Program-made: the position numbers and the translations under genes | Notes under the pieces: model-generated | What the model saw: the letters and a program-made list of their open reading frames with translations, nothing else | Told to the model about the DNA's origin: nothing | Database searches by the model: none | Source: Flavobacteriaceae bacterium | Lineage (GTDB): Bacteria > Bacteroidota > Bacteroidia > Flavobacteriales > Flavobacteriaceae | Length of the DNA stretch: 8,021 nucleotides | NCBI GenBank assembly: GCA_013003145.1 | Contig: JABDLH010000299.1 | Coordinates: 1 to 8,021, forward strand | Direction of reading: 5' to 3' | Shown here: positions 1 to 6,487 of the stretch, piece after piece | Position numbering within the stretch: position 1 is the first letter of the stretch | Layout: each line of letters starts with the position of its first letter

Positions 1-33
1 CCTCTATACCAGGAGGAAAATGTACCTGAGTAA
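1..33 (+). CDS. 3' end of an upstream rightward gene (frame uncertain)
   Basis: Only the last few codons of a presumed rightward gene are visible. The best reason to believe in it is the strong rightward terminator that follows at 60-97. All three forward frames close here, with stops at 27-29, 31-33 and 35-37. I prefer frame 1 (ending PLYQEENVPE, TAA at 31-33), because its codons and acidic composition look like the neighbouring genes, but this is a weak choice. No function can be inferred from about ten residues. Confidence 0.3.
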   Translation, partial: PLYQEENVPE

Positions 34-59
34 ATAACAAAATCTGAATAAGCCGAAAT

Positions 60-97
60 AACCCCTTGTTCCAACCGGAGCAAGGGGTTTTATTTTT
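60..97 (+). terminator. Rho-independent terminator, rightward
   Basis: The left arm 60-72 pairs with the right arm 77-89 around an AACC loop (73-76). This gives 13 pairs, of which one is G-U, with a CCCC/GGGG core. The T-rich tract TTTTATTTTT at 88-97 follows, so the structure should stop transcription of the gene ending near position 33. The T-tract overlaps the last codons and stop of the leftward YceI-like gene. Read leftward, the same hairpin comes directly after that gene's stop but is followed only by TATTTCGG, so it would be a weaker terminator in that direction. Confidence 0.8.
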
Positions 98-635
98 CCG
101 AAGGTTCTAAGTTTAAATCGACCGTAACCTTTACCTCGCGGGCGATCTTCCTGAATAATAATCTCGGGACCCTGATATCAAAATCCTCTGGCCTGACGAT
201 GAATTCGGTTTGGAGGCTGAATTCATCATCCTCTTGTTGTACAGTAGCCGTGGCACTGATCTCCCGGCTTATTTCACGAATGGTGAGAACTCCATCCAGG
301 GTATACTTATCCTTTTTAATACTGTCCTTGGAATAACCCAATAGGGTACCCCGGAAAGTGGCTTTGGGGTACTTTTCAGATTCCACGTAATTCTCGTTAA
401 AGTGCTCTTCCATCAGTTTCTTCCTGAAGCGGAAATCCCGTAAGAGCAAGACCGCTCCTATATCGCCGGTATCTGTTTTAAAAATACCATTTACGGCAGT
501 GTTAATCGCATTGATATCCTCTAAGGGAGTAGAAGCATTAAAGGTAATTTCACCGGAATTCGTGACATAGGTATCCTGGGCATGCATTTGCAGCATACCG
601 AGAAGTAAACATGCTATGACAATTCTGCTCATCAT
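90..635 (-). CDS. YceI-like periplasmic protein
   Basis: A 181-residue exported protein resembling the YceI family, whose members form a lipocalin-like barrel that in some cases binds polyisoprenoid chains such as quinone precursors. Residues 1-19 form a Sec signal peptide with likely cleavage after MHA or HAQ. The mature part shows family-like features: a strand-rich start at 22-33 (TYVTNSGEITF), the segment MEEHFNENYVESEKYPKATF at 75-94, and the C-terminal FIVRPEDFDIRVP at 145-157. The start ATG at 633-635 overlaps the upstream cytochrome stop as ATGA, so the two are probably translationally coupled. A second ATG follows directly, and either could be used. It ends at the hairpin at 60-89. 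The ligand is unknown, and the context suggests an envelope redox role together with the cytochrome and the divergent barrel protein. Confidence 0.85.
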   Translation of the reverse strand: MMSRIVIACLLLGMLQMHAQDTYVTNSGEITFNASTPLEDINAINTAVNGIFKTDTGDIGAVLLLRDFRFRKKLMEEHFNENYVESEKYPKATFRGTLLGYSKDSIKKDKYTLDGVLTIREISREISATATVQQEDDEFSLQTEFIVRPEDFDIRVPRLLFRKIAREVKVTVDLNLEPSEK

Positions 636-994
636 TCCGGGAATCCCGCATCAACCCAAGCCTGTATAGCATTACGCGCTGAGGTCGGTAATCGTCCGTC
701 AGGCGGCATGGGGTTCGTACTACTGTTAATCCTGCCAAGCAGGTTCCTGCTCTGCACTGCACTTCTCACTTGTTCAAAGGTAGTCAGGGACATAGGCGCG
801 TTATTCGTCGGGGGATTTCCGTGGCAGCTTGTGCAGCTGGACTGAATGATCGGGCGGATATCGGCTGTGTATGTAAAAGTTCCTCCATCCGGGTCATCAG
901 GAGGCATCACCCCATCTGAATTATCACTACTCGAACAAGCAATAGTTATGATTCCCATGAGTAATATCGCTGTCCTGTATAGATATCGTATCAT
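632..994 (-). CDS. Small c-type cytochrome lipoprotein
   Basis: A 120-residue protein with a lipoprotein signal sequence: a hydrophobic stretch at 9-19 ending in a lipobox-like TIAC, with Cys20 as the likely lipidated residue. An acidic, proline-rich linker (about 21-40) leads to a compact haem domain. The haem motif CTSCH is at 54-58, so haem would be attached through Cys54 and Cys57 with His58 as axial ligand. Met97 in NPMPPDG is a good candidate for the sixth ligand. The tail AIQAWVDAGFPE is typical of small cytochrome domains found in Bacteroidetes and Planctomycetes membrane-linked proteins. It probably sits on the periplasmic face of a membrane and passes electrons, but the partner is unknown. 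It is the first gene of a two-gene unit with the YceI-like gene, overlapping it by 4 bases. Confidence 0.85.
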   Translation of the reverse strand: MIRYLYRTAILLMGIITIACSSSDNSDGVMPPDDPDGGTFTYTADIRPIIQSSCTSCHGNPPTNNAPMSLTTFEQVRSAVQSRNLLGRINSSTNPMPPDGRLPTSARNAIQAWVDAGFPE

Positions 995-1053
995 GATCTG
1001 AGCATTTTGGAGTTAGAAAATTTTAAACACTTTTTCTGTGTTGCTTTCCAGTC

Positions 1054-1070
1054 CACTATTAAAGATAGTG
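1054..1070. repeat. Inverted repeat CACTAT-N5-ATAGTG
   Basis: A perfect 6-base inverted repeat with a 5-base spacer. It covers the candidate -7 element of the cytochrome promoter, which is where a repressor site would act. The following bases are AAAA, not T-rich on the rightward strand, so it is not a rightward terminator. It may also be chance in AT-rich DNA. Confidence 0.4.
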
Positions 1071-1093
1071 AAAAGTACTAGTTCAGTGACAAG
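1060..1093 (-). promoter_or_regulatory. Candidate promoter for cytochrome-YceI unit
   Basis: Read leftward there is CTTG (1093-1090), 22 bases, then TATCTTTA (1067-1060). The Bacteroidetes primary-sigma form is TTTG, about 17-23 bases, TAnnTTTG, so the -7 element matches in all but the last base. The start would fall near 1053, giving an untranslated leader of about 58 bases. The match was made by eye only. Confidence 0.35.
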
Positions 1094-1112
1094 ATGTATC
1101 ACTTCTATCTTG
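1090..1112. repeat. Inverted repeat CAAGAT-N11-ATCTTG
   Basis: A perfect 6-base inverted repeat with an 11-base spacer, so its half-sites are centred 17 bases apart. The left half contains the candidate -33 element of the leftward promoter. It could be a regulator site, but short arms like these also occur by chance. Confidence 0.3.
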
Positions 1113-1144
1113 GTTGCTTGGATATCGATTTATAAGGATTTGTG

Positions 1145-1154
1145 CAACTAGTTG
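1145..1154. repeat. 10-base palindrome CAACTAGTTG
   Basis: A perfect 10-base palindrome about 40 bases upstream of the candidate barrel-gene -7 element. A related core, TACTAGTT, occurs at 1076-1083, with centres 70 bases apart. The pair could be operator sites for one regulator bound between the divergent genes. The evidence is sequence symmetry only. Confidence 0.3.
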
Positions 1155-1174
1155 AATTCTCGGGATGCTCAATG

Positions 1175-1200
1175 TTGGATAGAAATATTTCGTAATTTTA
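1175..1200 (+). promoter_or_regulatory. Candidate promoter for barrel gene
   Basis: TAATTTTA at 1193-1200 matches the Bacteroidetes -7 form TAnnTTTG in all but the last base. A TTG at 1175-1177 lies 15 bases upstream, slightly closer than usual. Transcription would begin near 1207. That leaves a leader of about 30 bases to the ATG at 1236 and rules out translation from the TTG at 1152. Confidence 0.3.
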
Positions 1201-1225
1201 ATAGTGGTTTTAAAATTAATCGAAC

Positions 1226-1230
1226 GAGGG
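1226..1230 (+). promoter_or_regulatory. Shine-Dalgarno-like GAGGG deciding the barrel start
   Basis: GAGGG lies 5 bases before the ATG at 1236 and 17 bases before the ATG at 1248. It is one of the few purine-rich ribosome sites in the window and favours 1236 as the start. Such sites are uncommon and weakly used in Bacteroidetes, so it is supporting evidence only. Confidence 0.4.
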
Positions 1231-1235
1231 TAAAG

Positions 1236-2102
1236 ATGTTTATAAAGATGAAAAGATGCTTGTGGTATTGTATGTTGTTGTTTCCTTTTTTCGTGACAGC
1301 ACAGGATGACCTCCTGGCAGAGATTGATAAAACGGACAGTACCGTAGTCGTAGAAGCCGCCTTTAAAGGATTAAAGATCGTCAACTTTGAGTCGACCAAG
1401 ATGCTCAGTAAGCGCGAGTTCTATTTTATCGTGGCCCATAGGTTTGGAAGTATTAAAAATGGATTTGACGATTTTTTCGGATTGGATTTTGCCAATACCC
1501 GCCTGCATTTCCTTTACGGTATAAGCGATGGGTTGAATGTCTCAGTCGCCCGGAGTTCTTTTAATAAGACCTATGATGCATCTTTAAAGTACCGCCTGCT
1601 CAACCAGGGAACAGGCTCCCCTGTGACCGTGGCAGGCTATAGCCAGCTTGCTGTAAATACTCTCTTGGAAGAAGCCTTGATCCTGAGACCTGTCGACTTC
1701 GATGACCGCCTCTCATTTACCCAGCAGCTGTTGATCTCCAGGAAGTTCAATGATAAACTCTCCCTGGAATTAATGCCGACTTACTTCAATGAAGGATATA
1801 CTGCCTACGCACCACAGGAAAATTCCCAATATGCACTTGGTATAGGGGGGCGGTATAAATTAGGGAAACGATGGAGTATCAATATGGATTATGGCTGGCA
1901 CCTGAACCGGGCAGACGGCTCACCCTTTGTCAACCCGCTTTCTATTGGGGTGGATATAGAGACTGGCGGACATGTCTTCCAGTTACACTTTACCAATGCC
2001 CAGCCCACTTTTGAGAGTGGTTTCCTCGGTAATGCCACAGGGGATTGGAGCGAGGGGGATATTTACTTCGGCTTTAACCTGAGCCGTGTCTTCAATTTCT
2101 GA
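1236..2102 (+). CDS. DUF5777-type outer-membrane beta-barrel protein
   Basis: A 288-residue exported protein. From the chosen ATG, residues 1-22 form a signal peptide (MFIKMKRCLW, hydrophobic core, FVTA before QDD). The ATG at 1248 is an alternative giving a shorter leader. The mature part alternates polar and hydrophobic residues as in outer-membrane strands and ends in FNLSRVFNF, with a C-terminal Phe typical of barrel proteins. Segments that match my memory of the DUF5777 family are GLKIVNFESTKML (45-57), AHRFGSIKNGFDDFFGLDFA (67-86) and RSSFNKTYDASLKYRLL (106-122). The family has no established function and is often found beside YceI and cytochrome genes in Bacteroidetes. A role in passing substrate or redox partners across the outer membrane is my inference. 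Its stop abuts the stop of the convergent gnd gene with no spacer. Confidence 0.8.
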   Translation: MFIKMKRCLWYCMLLFPFFVTAQDDLLAEIDKTDSTVVVEAAFKGLKIVNFESTKMLSKREFYFIVAHRFGSIKNGFDDFFGLDFANTRLHFLYGISDGLNVSVARSSFNKTYDASLKYRLLNQGTGSPVTVAGYSQLAVNTLLEEALILRPVDFDDRLSFTQQLLISRKFNDKLSLELMPTYFNEGYTAYAPQENSQYALGIGGRYKLGKRWSINMDYGWHLNRADGSPFVNPLSIGVDIETGGHVFQLHFTNAQPTFESGFLGNATGDWSEGDIYFGFNLSRVFNF

Positions 2103-3515
2103 TTATCCTTCCCATTCGGTATGGAAAATTCCGTCCCGGTCTGTACGTTCATAGGTATGTGACCCAAAATGATCGCGTTGTGCCTGTATGAGGTTAAGCG
2201 GTAACCTGGACGATGTAAAGGCATCAAAATAGGTAAGTGAATTGGACAAGCCCGGCAATGGAATTCCGTTTAAAGCTCCATAGCTTACCAGGGTCCTTGC
2301 AGCATTTACTGTAGAATGTACTTTATCTGTGAACTGTGGAGACATCAACAAGTTAAGCAGTTCTTTATCTGCAGCGTATGCGCTGGCAATATCTTCGAGC
2401 AGACCTGCCCTGATGATACACCCTGCTCGCCATATTTTGGCGATGGTTACCATCTCTAATTCGTACCCGTATTCTTTTGAAGCTTCCGCTAATTGGTGCA
2501 TACCCTGGGCATAGGTCATGATGAATGCAAAATAAAGTGCGTTTTCGGCCAGCTCTTCCAATGCACCTTCTGTCATGGGCTGAATTTCCGGGCGATCATA
2601 GACCTTATCTGCCGCTACACGCTGGTCTTTCAAGGCAGAGATCTCACGCATACTTACAGCAATATCAATGGTAGGGATAGGAATTCCCAGGTCCATCGCA
2701 TTCTGAGAGGTCCATTTTCCTGTTCCTTTCTGCTTGGCTTTATCGAGGATCTTATCCACCAGCGACCCTTCACCCAGCTCATCCTTCTGGGCAAAGATCT
2801 GGGCTGTGATCTCTACGAGGAAGGATTGTAACCTACCCCGGTTCCATTCAGAAAAAGTCTGGTGGAGTTGCTCATTGTTCATACCACCAGCTTTCCTGAG
2901 CAGGTCGTAAATTTCTGAAGTCAGCTGCATCATCCCGTATTCAATGCCGTTATGTACCATTTTAACGTAGTTCCCGGCTGACTTAGGCCCCAGGTAGGCT
3001 ACACAGGGCTCTCCTTCAAATTTGGCGGCTACGGCTTCAAATATGGGTTTTACTTCGCTATACCCCTGTTTAGAACCACCCGGCATAATGCTGGGGCCCC
3101 TGCGGGCACCTTTGGCTCCACCCGAAACTCCTGCGCCAAAGAAATTGATCCCTTTATCGCTGAGATATGCCTCGCGCCGGTCCGTATCGGTAAAGAACGA
3201 ATTTCCTCCGTCGATAATGATATCGCCTTGTTCCAGGTGCGGAAGTAAATTGCCGATTACCGTATCGACGATTTTACCTGCAGGAACCAACAGCATGATC
3301 TTTCTTGGAGAAGAAAGCGAACTTACAAAGGTTGACAGGTCTGTGGTAGCGTCTACCTTAGATCGGTCTCCCCCTTCTTCCTGCAAGGCCTGGACCTGCC
3401 CAGCGTCCAGGTCGTACCCGAAAGCAGTAAATCCGTTGTCGGCAACGTTCAGGATAAAGTTCCTGCCCATCACTCCTAGTCCTATCAGTCCAAAATCATA
3501 CGTGTTTTCCTTCAT
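2103..3515 (-). CDS. gnd: 6-phosphogluconate dehydrogenase, decarboxylating
   Basis: Cytosolic enzyme of the oxidative pentose phosphate pathway that turns 6-phosphogluconate into ribulose 5-phosphate and CO2 while reducing a nicotinamide coenzyme. At 470 residues it is the full long form. The dinucleotide fold starts with GLGVMG at 12-17. Substrate and catalytic residues known from studied enzymes are present: Asn105, Ser131-Gly132-Gly133, Lys185 as general base, His188, Asn189, Glu192 as general acid, Tyr193, Lys263 in KGTGKW, Arg290, Arg447 and His453. Strand 2 ends in YDLD (34-37) where E. coli Gnd has FNRS, so the residues that hold the NADP+ 2'-phosphate are missing and an acidic residue takes their place. 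This suggests NAD+ use. After SGG the usual EE pair is Ala134-Lys135. It is divergent from zwf-pgl and convergent with the barrel gene. Confidence 0.97.
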   Translation of the reverse strand: MKENTYDFGLIGLGVMGRNFILNVADNGFTAFGYDLDAGQVQALQEEGGDRSKVDATTDLSTFVSSLSSPRKIMLLVPAGKIVDTVIGNLLPHLEQGDIIIDGGNSFFTDTDRREAYLSDKGINFFGAGVSGGAKGARRGPSIMPGGSKQGYSEVKPIFEAVAAKFEGEPCVAYLGPKSAGNYVKMVHNGIEYGMMQLTSEIYDLLRKAGGMNNEQLHQTFSEWNRGRLQSFLVEITAQIFAQKDELGEGSLVDKILDKAKQKGTGKWTSQNAMDLGIPIPTIDIAVSMREISALKDQRVAADKVYDRPEIQPMTEGALEELAENALYFAFIMTYAQGMHQLAEASKEYGYELEMVTIAKIWRAGCIIRAGLLEDIASAYAADKELLNLLMSPQFTDKVHSTVNAARTLVSYGALNGIPLPGLSNSLTYFDAFTSSRLPLNLIQAQRDHFGSHTYERTDRDGIFHTEWEG

Positions 3516-3688
3516 AATGTTCTTGTTTCAATACATTTTTGCCGCTTTGCCCGGGAAGTCTTCCTAAAGAAACCAAAATAACTTTATCTTAGTCTGGCGA
3601 ATATCAAAAGTAACCAAATTATCTGTTCCTTGCGGCCTTCTTTCCCAATTCAGGAGCATTGGTTTACCATCATATAAAAAAGCATTGC
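3516..3688. promoter_or_regulatory. Divergent control region between gnd and zwf
   Basis: A 173-base gap with no gene. It holds a fair leftward promoter candidate for gnd, listed separately. For zwf I see only partial matches: TACATTTT at 3532-3539 and TATCTTAG at 3585-3592 resemble the -7 form, but neither has a -33 element at a suitable distance. No clear inverted repeat was found apart from the restriction-site-like CCCGGG. A shared region would allow joint control of the three pathway genes. Confidence 0.5.
3574..3608 (-). promoter_or_regulatory. Candidate promoter for gnd
   Basis: Read leftward there is TTTG (3608-3605), 23 bases, then TTATTTTG (3581-3574). This matches the Bacteroidetes form in all but one base of the -7 element, at the upper end of the usual spacing. 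The start would be near 3567, leaving a leader of about 50 bases. Confidence 0.4.
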
Positions 3689-5224
3689 ATGAATAAGACT
3701 TCCAATCAAATGTTAATCATCTTCGGGGCATCGGGAGATCTGACAGCCAGGAAATTGATCCCGGCCCTGTTCAATCTTTATAAGGATGATCACCTTCCCG
3801 ATAAGTTCGTGGTACTGGGGGTAAGCCGTAGTGATCTTACGGATGTGTCTTTCCGAAAGAAGGTGGTAGAAGACAGCAGTTACCTGGCGGAAGAGCTGGG
3901 AAAGGAAGAGAAGGAGTATGTAAAGAAATTCGCAGATAAGATATTTTACGAGGATCTCGGCAATTCATACGATACCGATTATACCAACCTGGCACACCGT
4001 ATTTCTGATCTCAACACAAAGTACGGCACGGAGAACAATTATATCTATTATCTCTCTACCCCGCCAAATATCTACGAGGTGGTGGCCAAAAACCTTTGCG
4101 AGAAAGGTCTTACCGATGAGGCAGAGGGTTGGAAACGATTTATCGTAGAAAAACCTTTTGGCTATGACCTGGAATCGGCACGATCCCTGAATAATGCCCT
4201 GCACAAGTATTTCAAAGAAAACCAGATTTACCGTATAGATCATTACCTGGGTAAAGAAACGGTACAGAACCTGTTGGTGACCCGTTTTGCCAACAGCATA
4301 TTTGAACCCCTGTGGAACCGTAATTATATTCACCATATAGAGATCACGAATGCAGAAAGTGTGGGAGTTGAAAAACGCGGGGGATATTACGATACTTCCG
4401 GGGCGCTGCGCGATATGTTCCAGAATCACTTGTTGCAGATTGTTTCACTGGTTGCCATGGAACCCCCGATAGGGGACCAGGCCGAGGAGATCAGGAATGA
4501 GAAGGTTAAAGCATTGAAATCGCTACGGGTGATGAGGGATCACCAGACCATTCATGACCATACGATACGCGGACAGTACCTTTCGGCAGAGATCAATGGC
4601 GAAAAGGTGAAAGGATACCGGGAGGAGGAGGGGGTAGACCCTGAATCGACCACGGAGACTTTTGCAGCCATTAAGTTTTACGTCGATAACTGGAGATGGA
4701 AAGACGTTCCTTTTTACGTTCGGACGGCCAAAAGGATGCCAACCAAGGTGACAGAGATCGTTATACATTTTAAATCCACCCACCACCAGATCTTCAAAGA
4801 TTCTGCGGGCATCACCAATAAGGATAACCAGCTGATCATCAGGATACAGCCCGATGAGGGAATCCTGATCAAGTTCGGGGTAAAAGTACCGGGGCAGGGA
4901 TTCAAGGTAGAGCGAACCAACCTGGATTTCTATTACTCCAGTTTAAACGAGACCAATGTAATGACGGCTTACGAACGATTACTGCTGGATGCCATGCAGG
5001 GTGATGCCACCCTGTACGCCCGTGCCGATGAGGTAGAGGCGGCCTGGGAATTCGTAGACCCTATCCTGGACTACTGGAAGAATGGAAAGGACGTGGTCAC
5101 CTACGGTTATTCTGCAGGGGTATGGGGACCGAAGAATGCAGACGAACTTATAGACGGATTATACATGTGGCGGAATCCCGGTGCGCACCTGGCGGATGAC
5201 CCCGGGTTCTGTGTAATTAAATAA
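3689..5224 (+). CDS. zwf: Glucose-6-phosphate dehydrogenase
   Basis: Cytosolic enzyme that oxidises glucose 6-phosphate to 6-phosphogluconolactone, the entry step of the oxidative pentose phosphate pathway. From the ATG at 3689 it has 511 residues, a normal length. An open frame reaches back to a TTG at 3659, but the ten extra residues (MVYHHIKKHC) are unlike the conserved N terminus, so the ATG is chosen. The coenzyme loop GASGDLTARK is at 13-22 and EKPFG at 154-158. The family signature RIDHYLGKE at 182-190 carries His185 and Lys189 for phosphate binding. FQNHLLQ at 244-250 carries His247, the counterpart of the catalytic His240 of Leuconostoc. Arg47 in GVSR lines up with Leuconostoc Arg46, which contacts the NADP+ phosphate, so NADP+ use is likely. 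It is probably cotranscribed with pgl, 9 bases downstream. Confidence 0.97.
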   Translation: MNKTSNQMLIIFGASGDLTARKLIPALFNLYKDDHLPDKFVVLGVSRSDLTDVSFRKKVVEDSSYLAEELGKEEKEYVKKFADKIFYEDLGNSYDTDYTNLAHRISDLNTKYGTENNYIYYLSTPPNIYEVVAKNLCEKGLTDEAEGWKRFIVEKPFGYDLESARSLNNALHKYFKENQIYRIDHYLGKETVQNLLVTRFANSIFEPLWNRNYIHHIEITNAESVGVEKRGGYYDTSGALRDMFQNHLLQIVSLVAMEPPIGDQAEEIRNEKVKALKSLRVMRDHQTIHDHTIRGQYLSAEINGEKVKGYREEEGVDPESTTETFAAIKFYVDNWRWKDVPFYVRTAKRMPTKVTEIVIHFKSTHHQIFKDSAGITNKDNQLIIRIQPDEGILIKFGVKVPGQGFKVERTNLDFYYSSLNETNVMTAYERLLLDAMQGDATLYARADEVEAAWEFVDPILDYWKNGKDVVTYGYSAGVWGPKNADELIDGLYMWRNPGAHLADDPGFCVIK

Positions 5225-5233
5225 TTAAGAACA

Positions 5234-5953
5234 ATGGAATTAAAGATATACGATTCAAAAGCAAATGTTGCAGCGGCATTCTGTGATTTTTTGCAGGAAG
5301 AGCTGAAAAAGAAAAAAATGTACCATATTGCCCTTTCCGGGGGTAGTACTCCGCAGGGAGTATTTGATCTCCTGGCCACGGATAAGTATAAAGACATCGA
5401 TTGGTCCGGGGTACACCTGTACTGGGGTGATGAACGTTGTGTGCCACCTACGGATGCGGAGAGCAATTACCGGATGACCAAGGAACACCTGCTATCCGGG
5501 ATCGATATTCCCTCAGGAAATGTGCATCGTATCCGGGGTGAGGATATCCCTTCCCAGGAGGCCTGGAGATACAGCCGTTTCCTCGAGGAGAAAATACCTC
5601 AGGCCAACGAGTTGCCGAGATTTGATCTCCTTATGCTCGGCATGGGTGATGACGGGCATACTGCCTCTGTTTTTCCGCACCAGTTGGAACTCTGGGATGC
5701 TGACGAGCCCTGCGTAGTGGCCAACCATCCCGAAAGCGGGCAGAACCGTGTCAGCCTCAGCGGAAAGATCATCAACAATGCCGCGATCGTCACATTCCTG
5801 GTGACAGGAGCTAATAAGGCAGAAAAAGTAGAAGAGATCTTAGAGAAGAAAGGAGGGTATCAATCATACCCGGCCTACAGGGTACAGCCTGCAGACGGAA
5901 AATTGTTCTGGTTCCTGGATAAGGCGGCTGCCTCGGGGATCAGCGCAGATTAA
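5234..5953 (+). CDS. pgl: 6-phosphogluconolactonase (DevB type)
   Basis: Hydrolyses 6-phosphogluconolactone from Zwf to 6-phosphogluconate, the substrate of Gnd, in the cytosol. The 239-residue length is usual for the glucosamine-6-phosphate isomerase-like lactonase family, not the beta-propeller type. Family motifs are visible: ALSGGSTP at 33-40 (phosphate loop), WGDERCVPPTDAESNYRM at 64-81, and MLGMGDDGHTASVFP at 134-148, with His142 as the likely catalytic residue. The ATG at 5234 follows the zwf stop by 9 bases, consistent with one operon, and no Shine-Dalgarno site is seen. The last 14 bases overlap the 3' end of the convergent thioesterase gene. Confidence 0.95.
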   Translation: MELKIYDSKANVAAAFCDFLQEELKKKKMYHIALSGGSTPQGVFDLLATDKYKDIDWSGVHLYWGDERCVPPTDAESNYRMTKEHLLSGIDIPSGNVHRIRGEDIPSQEAWRYSRFLEEKIPQANELPRFDLLMLGMGDDGHTASVFPHQLELWDADEPCVVANHPESGQNRVSLSGKIINNAAIVTFLVTGANKAEKVEEILEKKGGYQSYPAYRVQPADGKLFWFLDKAAASGISAD

Positions 5954-6485
5954 GGCTGACGTTCTCACCTTTGATCAGTGGAAGGTATTCTGTAATATCA
6001 AACCCTTTACGTTCAAATTTATTCCCGCGGTCATGGGCCTGTTCTTTGTAGAATTTGCTCCTGGCAAAACGGCGCACGCTGTCTGCATCTTCGATCAACA
6101 GTCCCGGGACCCTTATGTTATTGCCTTCGCCATCTTTGGCGACCATGGTGAAGTACGAAGAATTGCAGTGCTTCCTTTTCCCCGTGGTAATATTCTCTGA
6201 CTCTACTCGCACCCCAACTACCATAGAGGTCTTCCCGGTATAATTGATCGAAGCTTTCAGGGTTACCAACTCGCCCACTTCTATGGGGTTAAGGAAGTTC
6301 ACCCGGTTCACCGAGGCAGTGACGCAATAACTCTGGGAGTGCTTTGATGCACAGGCAAAAGCGATCTGGTCCATCAGGTTCAGGATATAGCCCCCGTGAA
6401 CCTTTCCCCCGAAATTAGAATGAGAGGGAAGCATCAGTTCTGTCAGGGAGACCCTGGTTTCTTTAACCGTCTTAAAATCTTTCAT
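5940..6485 (-). CDS. Hot-dog acyl-CoA thioesterase (YciA/BACH-like)
   Basis: A 181-residue cytosolic enzyme predicted to hydrolyse acyl-CoA thioesters to free acid and CoA. The hot-dog domain occupies about residues 8-130. Asn24 in HSNFGGKVHGG and Asp39 in LNLMDQIAFA correspond to the catalytic Asn and Asp positions of this thioesterase group, and HGG (30-32) is the usual turn before the central helix. The following strands, such as VTASVNRVNFLNPIEVGELV at 55-74, also fit. A charged tail of about 50 residues extends beyond the domain, longer than in the roughly 130-residue YciA and commonly seen in Bacteroidetes members. Acyl chain preference cannot be read from sequence. It is last in a three-gene leftward run and starts 2 bases after the preceding stop. 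Confidence 0.9.
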   Translation of the reverse strand: MKDFKTVKETRVSLTELMLPSHSNFGGKVHGGYILNLMDQIAFACASKHSQSYCVTASVNRVNFLNPIEVGELVTLKASINYTGKTSMVVGVRVESENITTGKRKHCNSSYFTMVAKDGEGNNIRVPGLLIEDADSVRRFARSKFYKEQAHDRGNKFERKGFDITEYLPLIKGENVSLNLR

Positions 6486-6487
6486 GC

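Larger units (their letters stand above)
995..1235. promoter_or_regulatory. Divergent control region, cytochrome/YceI versus barrel gene
   Basis: This AT-rich gap of 241 bases separates the leftward cytochrome gene from the rightward barrel gene. I see no gene in it. An in-frame TTG at 1152 extends the barrel frame backwards, but the residues it adds look non-coding and precede the signal peptide. The gap holds a promoter-like sequence for each direction and three short inverted repeats, listed separately. This layout would let one regulator act on both transcription units, but no regulator gene is in the window. Confidence 0.5.

Noticed and set aside
1152..1235. TTG-initiated extension of the barrel protein
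   Set aside because: The added residues precede a good signal peptide. The candidate promoter and GAGGG site both lie downstream of the TTG.
2069..2086. Hairpin CGGCT-N8-AGCCG near the end of the barrel gene as a terminator
   Set aside because: It has only 5 pairs and an 8-base loop, lies inside coding sequence and is followed by an interrupted T tract.
3022..3567. Forward open frame of 181 codons inside gnd
   Set aside because: It lies antisense to a strongly conserved enzyme gene, and its protein is low in recognisable features.
5107..5466. Leftward open frame of 119 codons across the zwf-pgl junction
   Set aside because: It is antisense to the conserved ends of two well-supported genes and has no recognisable motif.
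5922..5933. Hairpin AGGC-N4-GCCT near the end of pgl as a terminator
   Set aside because: It has a 4-base stem with no T tract and lies within coding sequence.
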